Under the pieces are notes generated by a model, which was not told the origin of the DNA, made no database searches, and saw nothing but the letters and a program-made list of their open reading frames with translations. Both the position numbers and the translations under genes were made by a program. Positions 6,955 to 16,994 of a stretch of DNA of 64,000 bases are shown in pieces. Source of the stretch: an uncultured Chlorobiaceae bacterium (GTDB taxonomy: Bacteria; Bacteroidota; Chlorobiia; Chlorobiales; Chlorobiaceae); contig CAIJWE010000051.1 of the NCBI GenBank assembly GCA_903824295.1, forward strand, positions 1 through 64,000, given 5' to 3'. Each line of letters starts with the position of its first letter. Within the stretch, counting starts at the first letter, position 1.

Positions 6955-7707
6955 TTAGAAGTCAACTCTCAGACCAAGCAGCACACTGTGGCTGGAGAGG
7001 CTCATGTTATCTGCATCAGAAAAATAATTTGCCGAGTCATCCAAAGTAAAATCCGCTGTGGCAAAGTAGCGGTAGCGGAGATCCACCTTGACATTGTCGG
7101 CAATCGGTGCGGAAATACCGGCGCCAACCTGCCAGGCAAGTGTCGTTGCGTGGACACTGTAGCCTGGATCATTGTCCGCTTCAAATTCATAACCAGGGGC
7201 AACGTAGTTCCATGTACCGGTGTCATTGACATTTTTGAAGGAGACCTGCGCGACGCCGATACCGGCGGTTGCGTAAAGCTCAACCTTGCTGCCGAGGTCG
7301 AAGTCGTAGTAGGCGTTGCCCATAAGCGAGAGGACGGAGACATCACCTCTCATCGGATAGACGGTAGATTCACCACCATCAGCATTATTGACATAAGGTT
7401 CTGGTATGCCGCCATAATAGTCAATCGCCGACTTGATATCGTTTTTCTGGTAGCCGACCTCAGCCTCAAGACGATAATGCCCGTAATCACAGCCTACAGC
7501 TCCGGTCAGAGCCACACCTGAACCCAATTCAACCTTAGCGGAATAATCAGTATTAGGTGCAGAGTTCTGATAGTCATTTGTCGCATCCATATCCTGCATC
7601 CATGAAATGCCGCCAAAAGCGCTTACGTAATGAGTTGCTGCCTGTACTGGCGTTGTTGCAACACCTGCAACCATCAAAGCGGCCAGTAATGAAAGAGTCT
7701 TTTTCAT
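6955..7707 (-). CDS. Outer-membrane beta-barrel (porin-family) protein, copy 2
   Basis: This is a 250-residue paralogue of the product of 3217-3894, with a similar signal peptide (cleavage after VQA near residue 23) and C-terminal SVLLGLRVDF. Extra residues relative to copy 1 fall mainly in predicted surface loops (about 95-115 and 160-190), while the strands match closely. Such loop-only divergence is typical of exposed barrel proteins. An AGGAG motif precedes the ATG, and the promoter at 7790-7818 is conserved with copy 1. bamA ends 153 bases upstream on the same strand. The ligand is unknown. Confidence 0.85.
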   Translation of the reverse strand: MKKTLSLLAALMVAGVATTPVQAATHYVSAFGGISWMQDMDATNDYQNSAPNTDYSAKVELGSGVALTGAVGCDYGHYRLEAEVGYQKNDIKSAIDYYGGIPEPYVNNADGGESTVYPMRGDVSVLSLMGNAYYDFDLGSKVELYATAGIGVAQVSFKNVNDTGTWNYVAPGYEFEADNDPGYSVHATTLAWQVGAGISAPIADNVKVDLRYRYFATADFTLDDSANYFSDADNMSLSSHSVLLGLRVDF

Positions 7708-7789
7708 TGTTATCTCCTCTTGTTTTTTGTTTGTCGAACGTTACCCTGAAAAACTTATACGGTAATAAATTTGCGTGGTCAATGGTTTA

Positions 7790-7818
7790 AGAATACGTGA
7801 TTTTCGTCTCTTATGCAA
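7790..7818 (-). promoter_or_regulatory. Promoter of barrel gene copy 2
   Basis: On the minus strand TTGCAT (7818-7813) and TATTCT (7795-7790) are separated by 17 bases. The arrangement and most of the sequence are shared with 3974-4002. It gives copy 2 its own transcript, separate from bamA. Confidence 0.75.
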
Positions 7819-7860
7819 TTATTTTCTGAAAAAAGTCCTCCATACGCACACAATAACCGG

Positions 7861-10359
7861 TCAATCAGCAGCGGAACCGAAGCTGAACATGAAGCTCCAC
7901 CCCTGATTATCCTTTGACGGAAGGCTCTCAACAGCATCAAAGCCGTAGGCGTAATCGAGTCCGATCTGACCGATAATGGGCAGGTAGAGCCGCAAGCCGA
8001 CACCCGCTGATTTTTTCAGCTTCGAAAAGTTGACGGCCTCTATGTTTTCCCAAAGATCACCCGCCTCAGCGAAAACCAGCCCGTAAATGCTGATTGAGGG
8101 TGAGAGGGTAAAGGGGTAGCGCAGTTCAGTGCTGATTTTTGAGTAGACGCTGCCGGCATAAAGGCTTGAGGTGCTGCTGCTGCCTCCAAGCTTTGAGCCA
8201 AGGCTCCGGTCGTCATAACCTCTCAACGGTACGGTTTGCAGGGAGGACATCCCTGTGCCTCCCATGTAGAAATATTCAGTGTAGGGTATGTAGTCACTCT
8301 TCGAGAAGGTCGAGAGGTAACCGTGCTGCATGGCAATGTTCCAGACAACCTTTTTGGTGATCGGGAAGTAAAAGCTTGAGCTCTCGGTGAATTTGTAGAA
8401 ATCCACTGTGCCCGGCAGCGGGCCGCCGGCAAGCTCAGCCGTGATCCAGTTTTTGCTGCCTCTTCGAGGGTAGAGAGGGCTGTCGACGCTGTTGCGCGAC
8501 AGAGTCTGTGATATTGAGAATATGTCAGCCGTTTCGGGAGCATTTACATCCGGATCAACAACAAAGCTCAAAAAGCCCCCTTCACTATGCAGATATTTCA
8601 GCTTCCAGTTGATAGAGAAGTAGTCGTCCGGCCAGGTGAGGCGCCTTCCGATAGAGAGGGTCGTGCCGTACTGGTCGATGGTGTTGTCGATGCCGTCATT
8701 GATAAGCGTGTAGGAACGATGGGTTTTGAATGCTGAAAAGCCCACTGCTGTCGGTCCGCCGAATGCCCATGGCTCGGTAAAGGAGAGGCTGATGGTATTG
8801 TAGTTGGAGCTGCCGAACTGCCACTGCAGGCCGAGTTGCTGGCCATCGCCGTGGGGTAACGGTTTGTAGGCTTCACGGTTGAAGATATCCTGCAGCGAGA
8901 AGTTGCTGAAGGTGACTCCGAGCGCACCGGTAAAGCCGCTGCCGCTGTAGCCGACGGAAGCGTTGAAGGTATCGGTCTGTTTTTCGGTGACATTGTAGGT
9001 CATGTCAACGGTGTTGTTGTCAGGGTTCGGCTGAATATCAGGGGTAATCTGCTGCGGATCAAAGTAGTTGAGCATGCTGATTTCACGGATGCTGCGCACA
9101 ACGTTTTTGCGGCTGAACATGTCGCCCGGAACGGTGTAGAGCTCGCGGCGGATCACATGATCTTTTGTTTTCGTGTTGCCCCTGATTGAGATGGTGTTAA
9201 ACTGGAACTGTTCGCCCTCGCGCAGGGAGATAACGAGGTCGACCTGATCGGGCTTAACGACCTGTTCGTCAATCGTTGTCTTGAAAGAGAGGTAGCCCCG
9301 GTCGAGATAGAGTGAGCTGATGTCGGAGTTGTCTTCAGAAAAACTGAGCCTCTCCTGGATCAGTTTGGCGTTGTAGAGATCACCCTGCTTGATGCGGAAG
9401 GTTTTTTCAAGAACCGCGGTTGTTGCAAATTCTTTTGTATTGCCGCTCCAGGTGACGGTTCCGATGTGATATTTTGTGCCCTCTTCAAGATAAATGTCGA
9501 GAAAGAGCCCCTTTTTATCTGAGGTATAACTAATTTCATCGCTCAAAACCCGTGCATCACGATAGCCGTTGTTTCGGTAGAACTCAACCAGCAGGTTTTT
9601 GTCGTCATTGAGTTTATCGGTATCGAGTTTCGGCGTGCCGAAAATTTTGCGCCACCAGGAGTTTTGAGTGGTCTCTTTGAAAACGCCTCTCAGCTTTTTT
9701 TGACTGAAGGCGCTATTGCCGTGAAAGGTAATTTTTTCAATCGAGACCTTGGGTCCTTCCGTGATTGAAAAGAGCGCTTTGACCTGATTTTTTCCACTCT
9801 CCTGGAGCTGGAATTTTGCTTCAGCGCTCAGGTAACCCTTTGACGAGTAGAGTTTTTCAATTTTATTGGCGGCAGTAAGCAGCTCCTGTTCGCCTATTTT
9901 TTTTCCGGTTACAAGGGCGGCTGTTTTCAGCAGCTCCTCACTGTCGAGCTTCTTGTTGCCTGAAAATGTTACCTGCTCAAGCGTCGGCAGCTCGTTGAGG
10001 GTGAATATCAGTGCGATGTTGTTATTACCGAGATCGTTTTTTTCGACTTTGATATCGCTGAAAACTTGCAGTTTCCAGAGGTATTGCAATGCTCCGGCGA
10101 GTTCGGTTCCGGGGATGGTGATCTTGTCGGATACTTTGAGCGGAAGACTGCTCCTCAATTCCTGCTCACTGAGCGATTGAAGCCCGCTGAAGGAGATGGC
10201 CGTTACGGTGTAGAGCTCCTTTTTTGGCGCATTGGTTTTTGACGGTTCTGCAGCACCAGACGGCGTTGCGGGAAGACTTTTTGCTTCAACGGTTTGTCCT
10301 GCTGCATTGAGAGCAAGGGCAAGCAGAACCAGGGTTATCAGTTTTTGCGTTTGTTTCAT
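7861..10359 (-). CDS. bamA: Outer membrane protein assembly factor BamA (Omp85/YaeT)
   Basis: This is an 832-residue BamA, which inserts beta-barrel proteins into the outer membrane. A signal peptide (residues 1-26) is followed by POTRA-type repeats up to about residue 440, visible as FSGNKKLDSEELLK, FHGNSAFSQKKLRG, WSGNTKEF and IRGNTKTKDHVIRREL. The C-terminal 16-stranded barrel covers about 460-832, with the lid-lock region MGGTGMSSLQTVPLRGYDD and a final aromatic-rich strand FMFSFGSAAD. uppS lies 28 bases upstream on the same strand, so the two probably form one envelope operon. The length and domain order are normal. Confidence 0.95.
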   Translation of the reverse strand: MKQTQKLITLVLLALALNAAGQTVEAKSLPATPSGAAEPSKTNAPKKELYTVTAISFSGLQSLSEQELRSSLPLKVSDKITIPGTELAGALQYLWKLQVFSDIKVEKNDLGNNNIALIFTLNELPTLEQVTFSGNKKLDSEELLKTAALVTGKKIGEQELLTAANKIEKLYSSKGYLSAEAKFQLQESGKNQVKALFSITEGPKVSIEKITFHGNSAFSQKKLRGVFKETTQNSWWRKIFGTPKLDTDKLNDDKNLLVEFYRNNGYRDARVLSDEISYTSDKKGLFLDIYLEEGTKYHIGTVTWSGNTKEFATTAVLEKTFRIKQGDLYNAKLIQERLSFSEDNSDISSLYLDRGYLSFKTTIDEQVVKPDQVDLVISLREGEQFQFNTISIRGNTKTKDHVIRRELYTVPGDMFSRKNVVRSIREISMLNYFDPQQITPDIQPNPDNNTVDMTYNVTEKQTDTFNASVGYSGSGFTGALGVTFSNFSLQDIFNREAYKPLPHGDGQQLGLQWQFGSSNYNTISLSFTEPWAFGGPTAVGFSAFKTHRSYTLINDGIDNTIDQYGTTLSIGRRLTWPDDYFSINWKLKYLHSEGGFLSFVVDPDVNAPETADIFSISQTLSRNSVDSPLYPRRGSKNWITAELAGGPLPGTVDFYKFTESSSFYFPITKKVVWNIAMQHGYLSTFSKSDYIPYTEYFYMGGTGMSSLQTVPLRGYDDRSLGSKLGGSSSTSSLYAGSVYSKISTELRYPFTLSPSISIYGLVFAEAGDLWENIEAVNFSKLKKSAGVGLRLYLPIIGQIGLDYAYGFDAVESLPSKDNQGWSFMFSFGSAAD

Positions 10360-10387
10360 GAAATTTCCAGGATCAATCGGGTTAAAA

Positions 10388-11242
10388 CTACGGTGTTGGT
10401 CTATTTATTTTCTGAATTTGTTCGCTTGTTTGGCCAAATCTTCTCTCCCTGCTCTGAAATTCCCTGATGGCGTCATAAAGTTGTTGACGGTGAAAGTCGG
10501 GCCAGTAGGTATTGGTGACGTAGATTTCGGAGTAGGCGCTTTGCCAGAGCATGAAGTTGCTTATTCGGAACTCTCCGCTTGTACGGATCAGAAGGTCGGG
10601 ATCGGGCATGGATCCGGTTGAGAGGTATGATGCGACCAGTTGCTCATTGACAGACTCCGCCTTGACTCTCCCTGCCTCAACATCAACGGCAATCGCCCTG
10701 CAGGCTTGCGCAATATCCCATTGACCGCTGTAGCTGAGTGCGATGTTCAGCACAAGCTTGCTGTTGTTTTTGGTAAGTTCCATGGTCTTTTTAAGAACGG
10801 TGCGTACTTTTTCAGGCAGTAAATCCATCTCTCCTATAACGTTGAGACAGATGTTATTGTCGTGCAGTTTCCGGCTCTCCCGGCCGATAACCTTGACAAG
10901 AAGCTGCATCAGCGCTGAGACCTCTTTTTCCGGACGTTTCCAGTTTTCTGTTGAAAAGGTGAAAAGGGTCAGGTAGTTTATACCGAGCCGGGAGCATGAT
11001 TCAACAATGTCTCGAACTGACTCTACACCGGCGACATGGCCCTCAATTCTTGTTTTCCCTTTTAACCTTGCCCAGCGTCCATTTCCATCCATAATGATCG
11101 CGATATGGATGGGAAGCTGGCATGTTGCTTTCAGTTCAGTCTCTATTTCTCTCTCTCTGTCTCTGTCTTGAGCATCGCCCTTCCCGGCAAACCAGCCGGG
11201 CTCAGGTGTTGATGCTAAGTCCATTACCTCTATGAGTGCCAT
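10388..11242 (-). CDS. uppS: Isoprenyl transferase (undecaprenyl diphosphate synthase)
   Basis: This is a 284-residue cis-prenyltransferase that makes the C55 lipid carrier for peptidoglycan and LPS. IIMDGNGRWA near residue 49-58 holds the catalytic Asp52. FSTENWKRP and DPDLLIRTSGEFRISNF near the C-terminus complete the family signature. The first 40 residues are a charged extension rich in Asp, Arg and Glu (DRDREREIETEL), encoded by a CT-repeat-like tract near 11141-11168. A later start cannot be excluded, but no methionine lies between codon 7 and the conserved domain. It precedes bamA on the same strand. Confidence 0.94.
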   Translation of the reverse strand: MALIEVMDLASTPEPGWFAGKGDAQDRDREREIETELKATCQLPIHIAIIMDGNGRWARLKGKTRIEGHVAGVESVRDIVESCSRLGINYLTLFTFSTENWKRPEKEVSALMQLLVKVIGRESRKLHDNNICLNVIGEMDLLPEKVRTVLKKTMELTKNNSKLVLNIALSYSGQWDIAQACRAIAVDVEAGRVKAESVNEQLVASYLSTGSMPDPDLLIRTSGEFRISNFMLWQSAYSEIYVTNTYWPDFHRQQLYDAIREFQSRERRFGQTSEQIQKINRPTP

Positions 11243-11481
11243 AAATCAGGGTTTCTCTCTTGTCGCTTGCTTGATGGGCAGTCATGAATGGAATATATGA
11301 AATAATATATCGGCAGACTAAATCACCCCAAATTGAATAATATGCAGTTATTTCTTATTATACAAACTTTACACGATTCAATGCACCTGCATCCCTGCAG
11401 TTGTTTTACTACTTTGAGCAAGTAAAAAAGAGAAGTTGCCGAAAAACGTCCTTTTTAACATAATTTATACCCCCCATAGAC

Positions 11482-12909
11482 GTGCAATTCAGTAGTTACG
11501 AAGATCTTCGCTCCAGGCTCCTCACAGGCGTGACAACTTGTGAAGAGGTCGTGCGTGTTTATCTGGAGCGTATAGAGAGTCGCCGCGGTGACAACATCTA
11601 CATAACCGTTTTTCATGAGCAGGCGATAGAGCGGGCAAGATTTCTCGACATGAAACTCCGGGAAGGCGGAACTCCCGGCAGGCTCTTTGGAATGCCGATG
11701 GCAATCAAGGATAATATCGCCATAAAGGGCGAGCGATTGACCTGTGCCTCAAAAATTCTGGAGCATTACGAGAGCGTTTATGACGCCACGGTCGTGCTTC
11801 GCCTTGAACAGAATGATGCGATTTTTCTGGGAAAAACCAACATGGATGAGTTTGCCATGGGCAGCTCAAATGAAAATTCAGCGTTTGGCAATGTCCCCAA
11901 CCCTTTTGATGAAAAGCGGGTACCCGGGGGTAGTTCCGGTGGTTCGGCTGCTGCGGTTGCAGGCGGCCTGGCGATGGTGGCCCTTGGCTCTGATACCGGA
12001 GGCTCTGTCCGCCAACCGGCAGGGTTCTGCGACATTGTCGGCCTGAAGCCTACGTACGGGAGGATTTCCCGTTACGGGCTTGTGGCCTTTGCCTCCTCGT
12101 TCGATCAGATCGGGGTACTTGCCCGCAACTGTGATGATGCTGCGCTGGTGCTTGAGGTAATGGCTGGCAAGGATGGGCGCGATGCCACCTCCTCCAGCCA
12201 TGCCGTTGCTGATTATGCATCCCAAATGGCCTCAGTATCGGTTGAGGGATTGAAGATCGGTGTTCCAAAAGAGTATTTTCCCGACAGTCTGAACCGGGAC
12301 GTCTCCCGTATGGTCCATGCAAAACTTGCGGAACTTCGCGACCGGGGCGCAGAACTTGTCCCCATCACGCTTCCGGACAGTGAATATGCCATAGCGGCTT
12401 ACTATATTCTTGTCACGGCAGAAGCATCATCCAATCTTGCCCGTTTTGACGGGGCGCGGTACGGTTATCGCTCCGCCGGGTCGGAGGATCTTGCTGCCAT
12501 GTATGTGAACTCGAGGAGCGAAGGATTCGGCAGGGAGGTGAAACGGCGGATCATGCTCGGTACCTATGTGCTTTCGGCGGGTTATTATGATACCTATTAT
12601 AAAAAAGCGCAGCAGGTACGTCGGCTCTTTCAGGATAGCTATCGTGAGGCTCTGGAGAAAGTGGATGTCATTGCCGGCCCGACATCGCCCTTTCCTCCTT
12701 TTGGTATCGGTGACAAAACGGATGATCCACTTGAAATGTATCTCGCTGATGTTTTTACCGTTCCGGCAAGTATCGTCGGTATGCCAGCGGTCAGTGTTCC
12801 GATAGGTTTTGACAGCCTGAACCTTCCTGTCGGCATGCACCTTATCTGTAATTTTTTTGAAGAGGGCAAACTGCTTGGTATTGCCAGGCATATGCAGTCT
12901 ACCCAGTGA
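11482..12909 (+). CDS. gatA: Asp-tRNA(Asn)/Glu-tRNA(Gln) amidotransferase subunit A
   Basis: This is a 475-residue GatA, the amidase that releases ammonia for the transamidation of misacylated tRNAs. The Ser-cisSer-Lys triad is visible: Lys76 in MAIKDN, the cis-Ser in PGGSSGGS (about 151-152) and nucleophile Ser175 in DTGGS. The start is GTG at 11482 with no obvious Shine-Dalgarno sequence; it gives the usual GatA N-terminus MQFSSYEDL. gatB and gatC are not in the window. gltX at 37003 supplies the Glu-tRNA substrate. sucD follows after 50 bases. Confidence 0.95.
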   Translation: MQFSSYEDLRSRLLTGVTTCEEVVRVYLERIESRRGDNIYITVFHEQAIERARFLDMKLREGGTPGRLFGMPMAIKDNIAIKGERLTCASKILEHYESVYDATVVLRLEQNDAIFLGKTNMDEFAMGSSNENSAFGNVPNPFDEKRVPGGSSGGSAAAVAGGLAMVALGSDTGGSVRQPAGFCDIVGLKPTYGRISRYGLVAFASSFDQIGVLARNCDDAALVLEVMAGKDGRDATSSSHAVADYASQMASVSVEGLKIGVPKEYFPDSLNRDVSRMVHAKLAELRDRGAELVPITLPDSEYAIAAYYILVTAEASSNLARFDGARYGYRSAGSEDLAAMYVNSRSEGFGREVKRRIMLGTYVLSAGYYDTYYKKAQQVRRLFQDSYREALEKVDVIAGPTSPFPPFGIGDKTDDPLEMYLADVFTVPASIVGMPAVSVPIGFDSLNLPVGMHLICNFFEEGKLLGIARHMQSTQ

Positions 12910-12959
12910 ACGTTGGTGAGTCGTATTGAACAACCATTAATTATTAACCATACAGTATC

Positions 12960-13859
12960 ATGAGTGTCTTGGTAAACAAGAATACCCGCCTGCTTGTGCA
13001 GGGGATAACCGGTGCAGAAGGGACTTTTCATACTTCGCAGATTCTTGAATATGGAACCAATGTTGTAGCAGGGGTCACTCCGGGAAAAGGTGATACCCTC
13101 TATCATGGCAACGACAAAGACAAGTTTTGCCGACCTGTTCCGGTGTTTGACACCGTACGGGAAGCCGTGAACAAGGCGGAAGCTAACGCAACGGTTATTT
13201 TTGTTCCAGCTCCTTTTGCGGCTGATGCCATCATGGAGGCGGCTGAGGCCGGGCTGAAAGTGATTATCTGTATTACGGAAGGCATTCCGGTCAACGATAT
13301 GATGAAAGCCTTTGCTTTTGTCAAGCAGAAGGGTGCCACGCTTATCGGGCCGAACTGTCCGGGGGTCATTACCCCAGGTGAAGCAAAGGTCGGCATCATG
13401 CCGGGCTTTATTCATAAAAAGGGGACTATCGGTGTCGTTTCCCGGAGTGGTACATTGACCTACGAAGCGGTTCATCAACTGACACAGGCTGGTCTTGGCC
13501 AGTCAACCTGTATCGGTATTGGAGGGGATCCTATTATTGGTACGCAGTTTATTGATGCCATCAAGCTGTTTGCAAAGGATGATGAAACCGAAGGGCTGGT
13601 GATGATTGGTGAAATTGGCGGCAGCGCCGAGGAAGAGGCTGCAGCCTATATCCAGAAATATTTCAAAAAACCGGTTATCGGTTTTATTGCGGGTCGTACA
13701 GCGCCTCCCGGCCGCCGGATGGGCCATGCAGGTGCCATTGTATCGGGAGGAAAGGGCACGGCTGAAGACAAGATTGCCGCGATGGAAGCAGCAGGCATTC
13801 ATGTTGTTCAAAGTCCTGCTGATATCGGTGAAGCGATGCTGAAGGCGCTGGGCAGGTAA
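12960..13859 (+). CDS. sucD: Succinyl-CoA ligase (ADP-forming) alpha subunit
   Basis: This is a 299-residue SucD. The N-terminal CoA-binding Rossmann domain has [14 protein letters not shown] and [20 protein letters not shown] (about 129-140) and the phosphorylated His256 in [14 protein letters not shown] are intact. In green sulfur bacteria the enzyme runs in the reductive direction of the TCA cycle, forming succinyl-CoA for 2-oxoglutarate synthase (pathway knowledge). The beta subunit gene is not adjacent. The convergent kdsD is separated by an inverted repeat. Confidence 0.95.
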   Translation: MSVLVNKNTRLLVQGITGAEGTFHTSQILEYGTNVVAGVTPGKGDTLYHGNDKDKFCRPVPVFDTVREAVNKAEANATVIFVPAPFAADAIMEAAEAGLKVIICITEGIPVNDMMKAFAFVKQKGATLIGPNCPGVITPGEAKVGIMPGFIHKKGTIGVVSRSGTLTYEAVHQLTQAGLGQSTCIGIGGDPIIGTQFIDAIKLFAKDDETEGLVMIGEIGGSAEEEAAAYIQKYFKKPVIGFIAGRTAPPGRRMGHAGAIVSGGKGTAEDKIAAMEAAGIHVVQSPADIGEAMLKALGR

Positions 13860-13870
13860 GTCATCTTTGC

Positions 13871-13931
13871 ACAGGAGTTACCAGGAAGTAACAGGCAGGT
13901 AGAGGCTCTGTCGCTTCTCTGTAACTCCTGT
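13871..13931. terminator. Inverted repeat between sucD and kdsD, possible bidirectional terminator
   Basis: ACAGGAGTTAC (13871-13881) and GTAACTCCTGT (13921-13931) are perfect 11-base complements with 39 bases between them. There is no T-tract, so a terminator role is inferred only from the convergent genes. Confidence 0.45.
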
Positions 13932-13938
13932 CGCAACA

Positions 13939-14919
13939 TTACAGGCCCAGGCTCATCAGGTCATGAATATGCACCATGCCGACCGGGCGCTGGCTGGCAT
14001 CACAAACAAGCAGTTGCGTGATGCGCCAGGTTTCAAGAATAGCAAGACACTCTGTGGCCATGGTGCCGGGTGTCACCGTTTTGGGATTTGCGGTCATGAC
14101 GGAATCTGCCGTGAGGCTGAGGAACTCCCGGCCACTCTGTACCAGCCGGCGGAGGTCGCCATCGGTAAAAATGCCGCACAGTGAGCCCTCACCATTGACC
14201 ACTCCGCTCACACCATATCGTTTTGAGGTCATTTCAAGGATAAGGTCGGTCACTGACGCACTTGTCGCTACAAGGGGGAGCGCATCGCCTTTTGCCATAA
14301 TGTCACTGACCTTCACAGTCAGCCGACGTCCGAGCGATCCTTTCGGGTGGGTAAGTGCGAAGTCTCGTTGCGTGAATTTTTTCTGCTGCATCAACGAAAT
14401 AGCGAGGGCATCCCCCATTGCAAGCATGGCGGTTGTTGAGGTCGTCGGTGCCAGATCGTAGGGGCAGGCCTCTTTTTCCACGCTGGTATCAAGCGCGATG
14501 TCGGCGTTCATGGCAAGAAAGGAGCGTTGGTTGCCCGTCATGGCAATTATTTTTGCGCCGATCTGGCGAAGAGCCGGGATGATAAAGTTCAACTCCTCCG
14601 TCGTACCGCTTTTCGACAGGCAGAGAACGATGTCATCACGATTAACAATGCCGAGATCCCCGTGGGCGGCGTCTGCCGGATGCAGAAAAAGGGCCGTTGA
14701 GCCCGTTGACGACATGGTTGCGGCTATTTTTTGTGCAATGATGCCTGATTTTCCCATGCCGGAGATAATGATTTTTCCCTGGCACAATGTTAAAAGCTCA
14801 ACCGCCGCCGAAAAACGTTCATCAAGCCGTTCGGCGATCCTCTGAATGGCGCTGGCCTCCTGTTCAAGAATGATTTTTCCGATCGCTGTAATCTGCTGGT
14901 TTTGAGGAGGTACGTTCAT
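13939..14919 (-). CDS. kdsD: Arabinose-5-phosphate isomerase (KpsF/GutQ family)
   Basis: This is a 326-residue protein that interconverts ribulose-5-P and arabinose-5-P, the first step to Kdo for LPS. A SIS sugar-isomerase domain covers about 40-170 (IIISGMGKSG, CLSKSGTTEEL, and a later THPKGSLGRRL linker). Two CBS domains fill about 205-326. The order and length are those of KdsD. With lpxB at 20410 it indicates lipid A/Kdo synthesis. It is convergent with sucD. A role as GutQ-type paralogue is possible but less likely, with no sugar-transport genes nearby. Confidence 0.93.
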   Translation of the reverse strand: MNVPPQNQQITAIGKIILEQEASAIQRIAERLDERFSAAVELLTLCQGKIIISGMGKSGIIAQKIAATMSSTGSTALFLHPADAAHGDLGIVNRDDIVLCLSKSGTTEELNFIIPALRQIGAKIIAMTGNQRSFLAMNADIALDTSVEKEACPYDLAPTTSTTAMLAMGDALAISLMQQKKFTQRDFALTHPKGSLGRRLTVKVSDIMAKGDALPLVATSASVTDLILEMTSKRYGVSGVVNGEGSLCGIFTDGDLRRLVQSGREFLSLTADSVMTANPKTVTPGTMATECLAILETWRITQLLVCDASQRPVGMVHIHDLMSLGL

Positions 14920-15043
14920 GGTTTTTTTTTGCAGAAGAGATGCTTCAATGAAAAAAAGATGGTTGGTTCCTGTTATATTAAAGGGTAATATCGTCTAAAT
15001 TGAGGAAATAACGTTTTCTTTGCCAATACATAAACTTTTTCTC

Positions 15044-15391
15044 ATGAGCTGGATACCTCTTTTGATTTTTTCCCTTCTGGTTTTTTTTCTGTTTGTCTTT
15101 CTGTTCAAAAAATTTGTGGGGTATATGAAAAAAGAGCAGAACCTGCAGATTGAGTCGTTCAGGGACACGATGATCGACAAGGATAATCCTGTTGGTCTCT
15201 ATGGCGATGAGCTTGAAAAACTCAAGCAGCATCAGCAGGAGGCACAGCGTCATCTCAATGAGGTGATCTCGAAAATCCCCGTTATTCAAAAAGATGGGCG
15301 CTTTCAGATTGATGCAGAGGCAATACGGCAGCGAAAGGCAGCGGCTCTTGACAATGAACGCCCAGGGCCGGTAAACGGTGATACAGTTTAA
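15044..15391 (+). CDS. Small membrane-anchored protein of unknown function
   Basis: This is a 115-residue protein with one strongly hydrophobic N-terminal helix (MSWIPLLIFSLLVFFLFVFL), then a basic stop and a charged, probably coiled-coil stretch (LEKLKQHQQEAQRHLNEV). The tail is rich in Ala, Arg and Pro. An earlier in-frame TTG exists at 15020, but the ATG at 15044 gives a cleaner membrane anchor and is preferred. It lies 24 bases before the flippase gene in the same direction, suggesting a link to polysaccharide export. The family was not recognised. Confidence 0.65.
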   Translation: MSWIPLLIFSLLVFFLFVFLFKKFVGYMKKEQNLQIESFRDTMIDKDNPVGLYGDELEKLKQHQQEAQRHLNEVISKIPVIQKDGRFQIDAEAIRQRKAAALDNERPGPVNGDTV

Positions 15392-15415
15392 GTTTTTCTG
15401 ATTTTTATTTCTGGC

Positions 15416-16930
15416 ATGTTCTCAAAGTTAAAGCTTCTTTTCAAAGATACCGTTATCTACGGTTCGAGTACCATTCTGGCCCGCAGTCTCAACTATCTGT
15501 TGGTTCCCCTTTATGCCAACCAGCTTTCTACGTTTGATAATGGGGTGCAGACCATTATCTATGCCAATATTGCCTTGGCGAATGTTCTTTTTTCTTATGG
15601 ACTTGAGACCTCCTATCTCAAGGTGGTTTCCGATTCCGCAGACCGGGATGGAGATGAGAGGCAGCTTTTTTCAACCGCGTTTCTCACCCTCTTTGTCTCC
15701 TCAACGCTTTTCGCTCTCTCTATCGCTCTTTTTGCCCCGCTCATTGCCCAAATGATCGGACTCTCTGCGGGAGATTTTCTGTTTGTCCGGTATGCAGCCC
15801 TCATTTTATGGATTGATACCCTGCTGGTCATTCCTTTTGCCGAACTTCGACTGAAGAGAAAAGCGCTGCAGTTTGCCATAGCCAGAGTGGGTGGAGTGAT
15901 CGCCGTTGTGGTAAGCGCCGTCATTCTTATTCTCCCGCTCCATGCCGGCTTATCCGGTGTCTTTATTGCAGGGGCTTTCGGTTCTCTGGTCAGCCTTCTG
16001 CTGGTCATACCGGTTTTCCGCCAGTTCAAGCTCTTTTTTTCAGTCACCCAGTTGCGCTCCATGCTTCGCATCGGGTTGCCCTACGTGCCGACCGGCATTG
16101 CCGGACTCTTGATTCACTTGATTGACCGAAATATTTTGATTCGCATTTCCCCCTCAGAGATTGAGCGAATCTATGGCAAGGGCTTTCAGCCCTCTGATAT
16201 TGTCGGTATTTATGGACGGATTGCGGCATTCGGCGTTGTCTTGCAGCTTTTTATCCAGGTATTTCGTTTTGCATGGCAGCCATTTTTTCTGCAGCATGCC
16301 AAAGATCCTGATGCGAAACGATTGTTCCGCCACGTGCTCAGCATTTCAACCCTTTTTACGATGTTTCTGGCGCTTGCAGCCACCTTTTTTGTGCCTGATC
16401 TTGTCCGTTATCACTATGGCGGGAGTTTTTACCTGCTTCCTCCCCGTTACTGGATCGGGCTTTCAATCCTGCCATGGATTTTTTTGAGTTATGTTTTCGA
16501 CATGGTCTCCACCAATCTCTCCGCAGGGCTTCTGCTGACCGGAAATACGCGCTATTTGCCTGTTGTCACCTTTGCCGGTGCTGCCGTTACTGCGCTCTTC
16601 TGCTGGTGGCTGATTCCACAGAGCGGCATGGATGGTGCAGCCTATGCCATCGTTGCCGGTACGGTCGTCATGTGCCTTGTTATGGCATGGTACTCCCTGA
16701 AGGTTTTTCCAGTCAACTATGACTGGCTTAAACTGTTTCTGCTGCTGCTGGTGGGTATTGTTTTTGCGTGGCTGCAAGCTCTTCTCGCTCCAGCACTTCC
16801 CTCGTCGGTGGTGGACAGTGCACTGAAAGCGTTGCTGCTCGGCTGCTATCTTCTGCTTGCCATGGGGTTGTTTCGTGAAGAGGCGTTGATTGTTGCGGCG
16901 AAAGTGGGTAATAAATTCATACGGAAATAA
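15416..16930 (+). CDS. Oligosaccharide flippase family (Wzx/MATE-like) membrane protein
   Basis: This is a 504-residue polytopic protein with about 12-14 hydrophobic helices. It has the typical start of the polysaccharide-biosynthesis flippase family ([24 protein letters not shown]). Such proteins flip lipid-linked sugar units across the inner membrane for O-antigen, capsule or related polymers. No glycosyltransferase genes are nearby, so the polymer is not known. The upstream small membrane protein may be co-transcribed. A 13-bp inverted repeat follows the stop codon. Confidence 0.88.
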   Translation: MFSKLKLLFKDTVIYGSSTILARSLNYLLVPLYANQLSTFDNGVQTIIYANIALANVLFSYGLETSYLKVVSDSADRDGDERQLFSTAFLTLFVSSTLFALSIALFAPLIAQMIGLSAGDFLFVRYAALILWIDTLLVIPFAELRLKRKALQFAIARVGGVIAVVVSAVILILPLHAGLSGVFIAGAFGSLVSLLLVIPVFRQFKLFFSVTQLRSMLRIGLPYVPTGIAGLLIHLIDRNILIRISPSEIERIYGKGFQPSDIVGIYGRIAAFGVVLQLFIQVFRFAWQPFFLQHAKDPDAKRLFRHVLSISTLFTMFLALAATFFVPDLVRYHYGGSFYLLPPRYWIGLSILPWIFLSYVFDMVSTNLSAGLLLTGNTRYLPVVTFAGAAVTALFCWWLIPQSGMDGAAYAIVAGTVVMCLVMAWYSLKVFPVNYDWLKLFLLLLVGIVFAWLQALLAPALPSSVVDSALKALLLGCYLLLAMGLFREEALIVAAKVGNKFIRK

Positions 16931-16936
16931 TCGTCA

Positions 16937-16987
16937 CAAATCCAGGCAGCGTGCTGTTGTTGTACTGCCTGGATTTGACGGTGACCA
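16937..16987. terminator. Inverted repeat between the flippase and Spy-like genes
   Basis: CAAATCCAGGCAG (16937-16949) and CTGCCTGGATTTG (16975-16987) form a 13-bp perfect stem with a 25-base loop between two convergent genes. The A/T ends are compatible with bidirectional termination, but no long T-tract is present. Confidence 0.55.
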
Positions 16988-16994
16988 TTGCGGC

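Noticed and set aside
12639..13478. 279-codon open frame opposite gatA and sucD
   Set aside because: It spans two conserved plus-strand genes and their gap; composition is that of an antisense frame.
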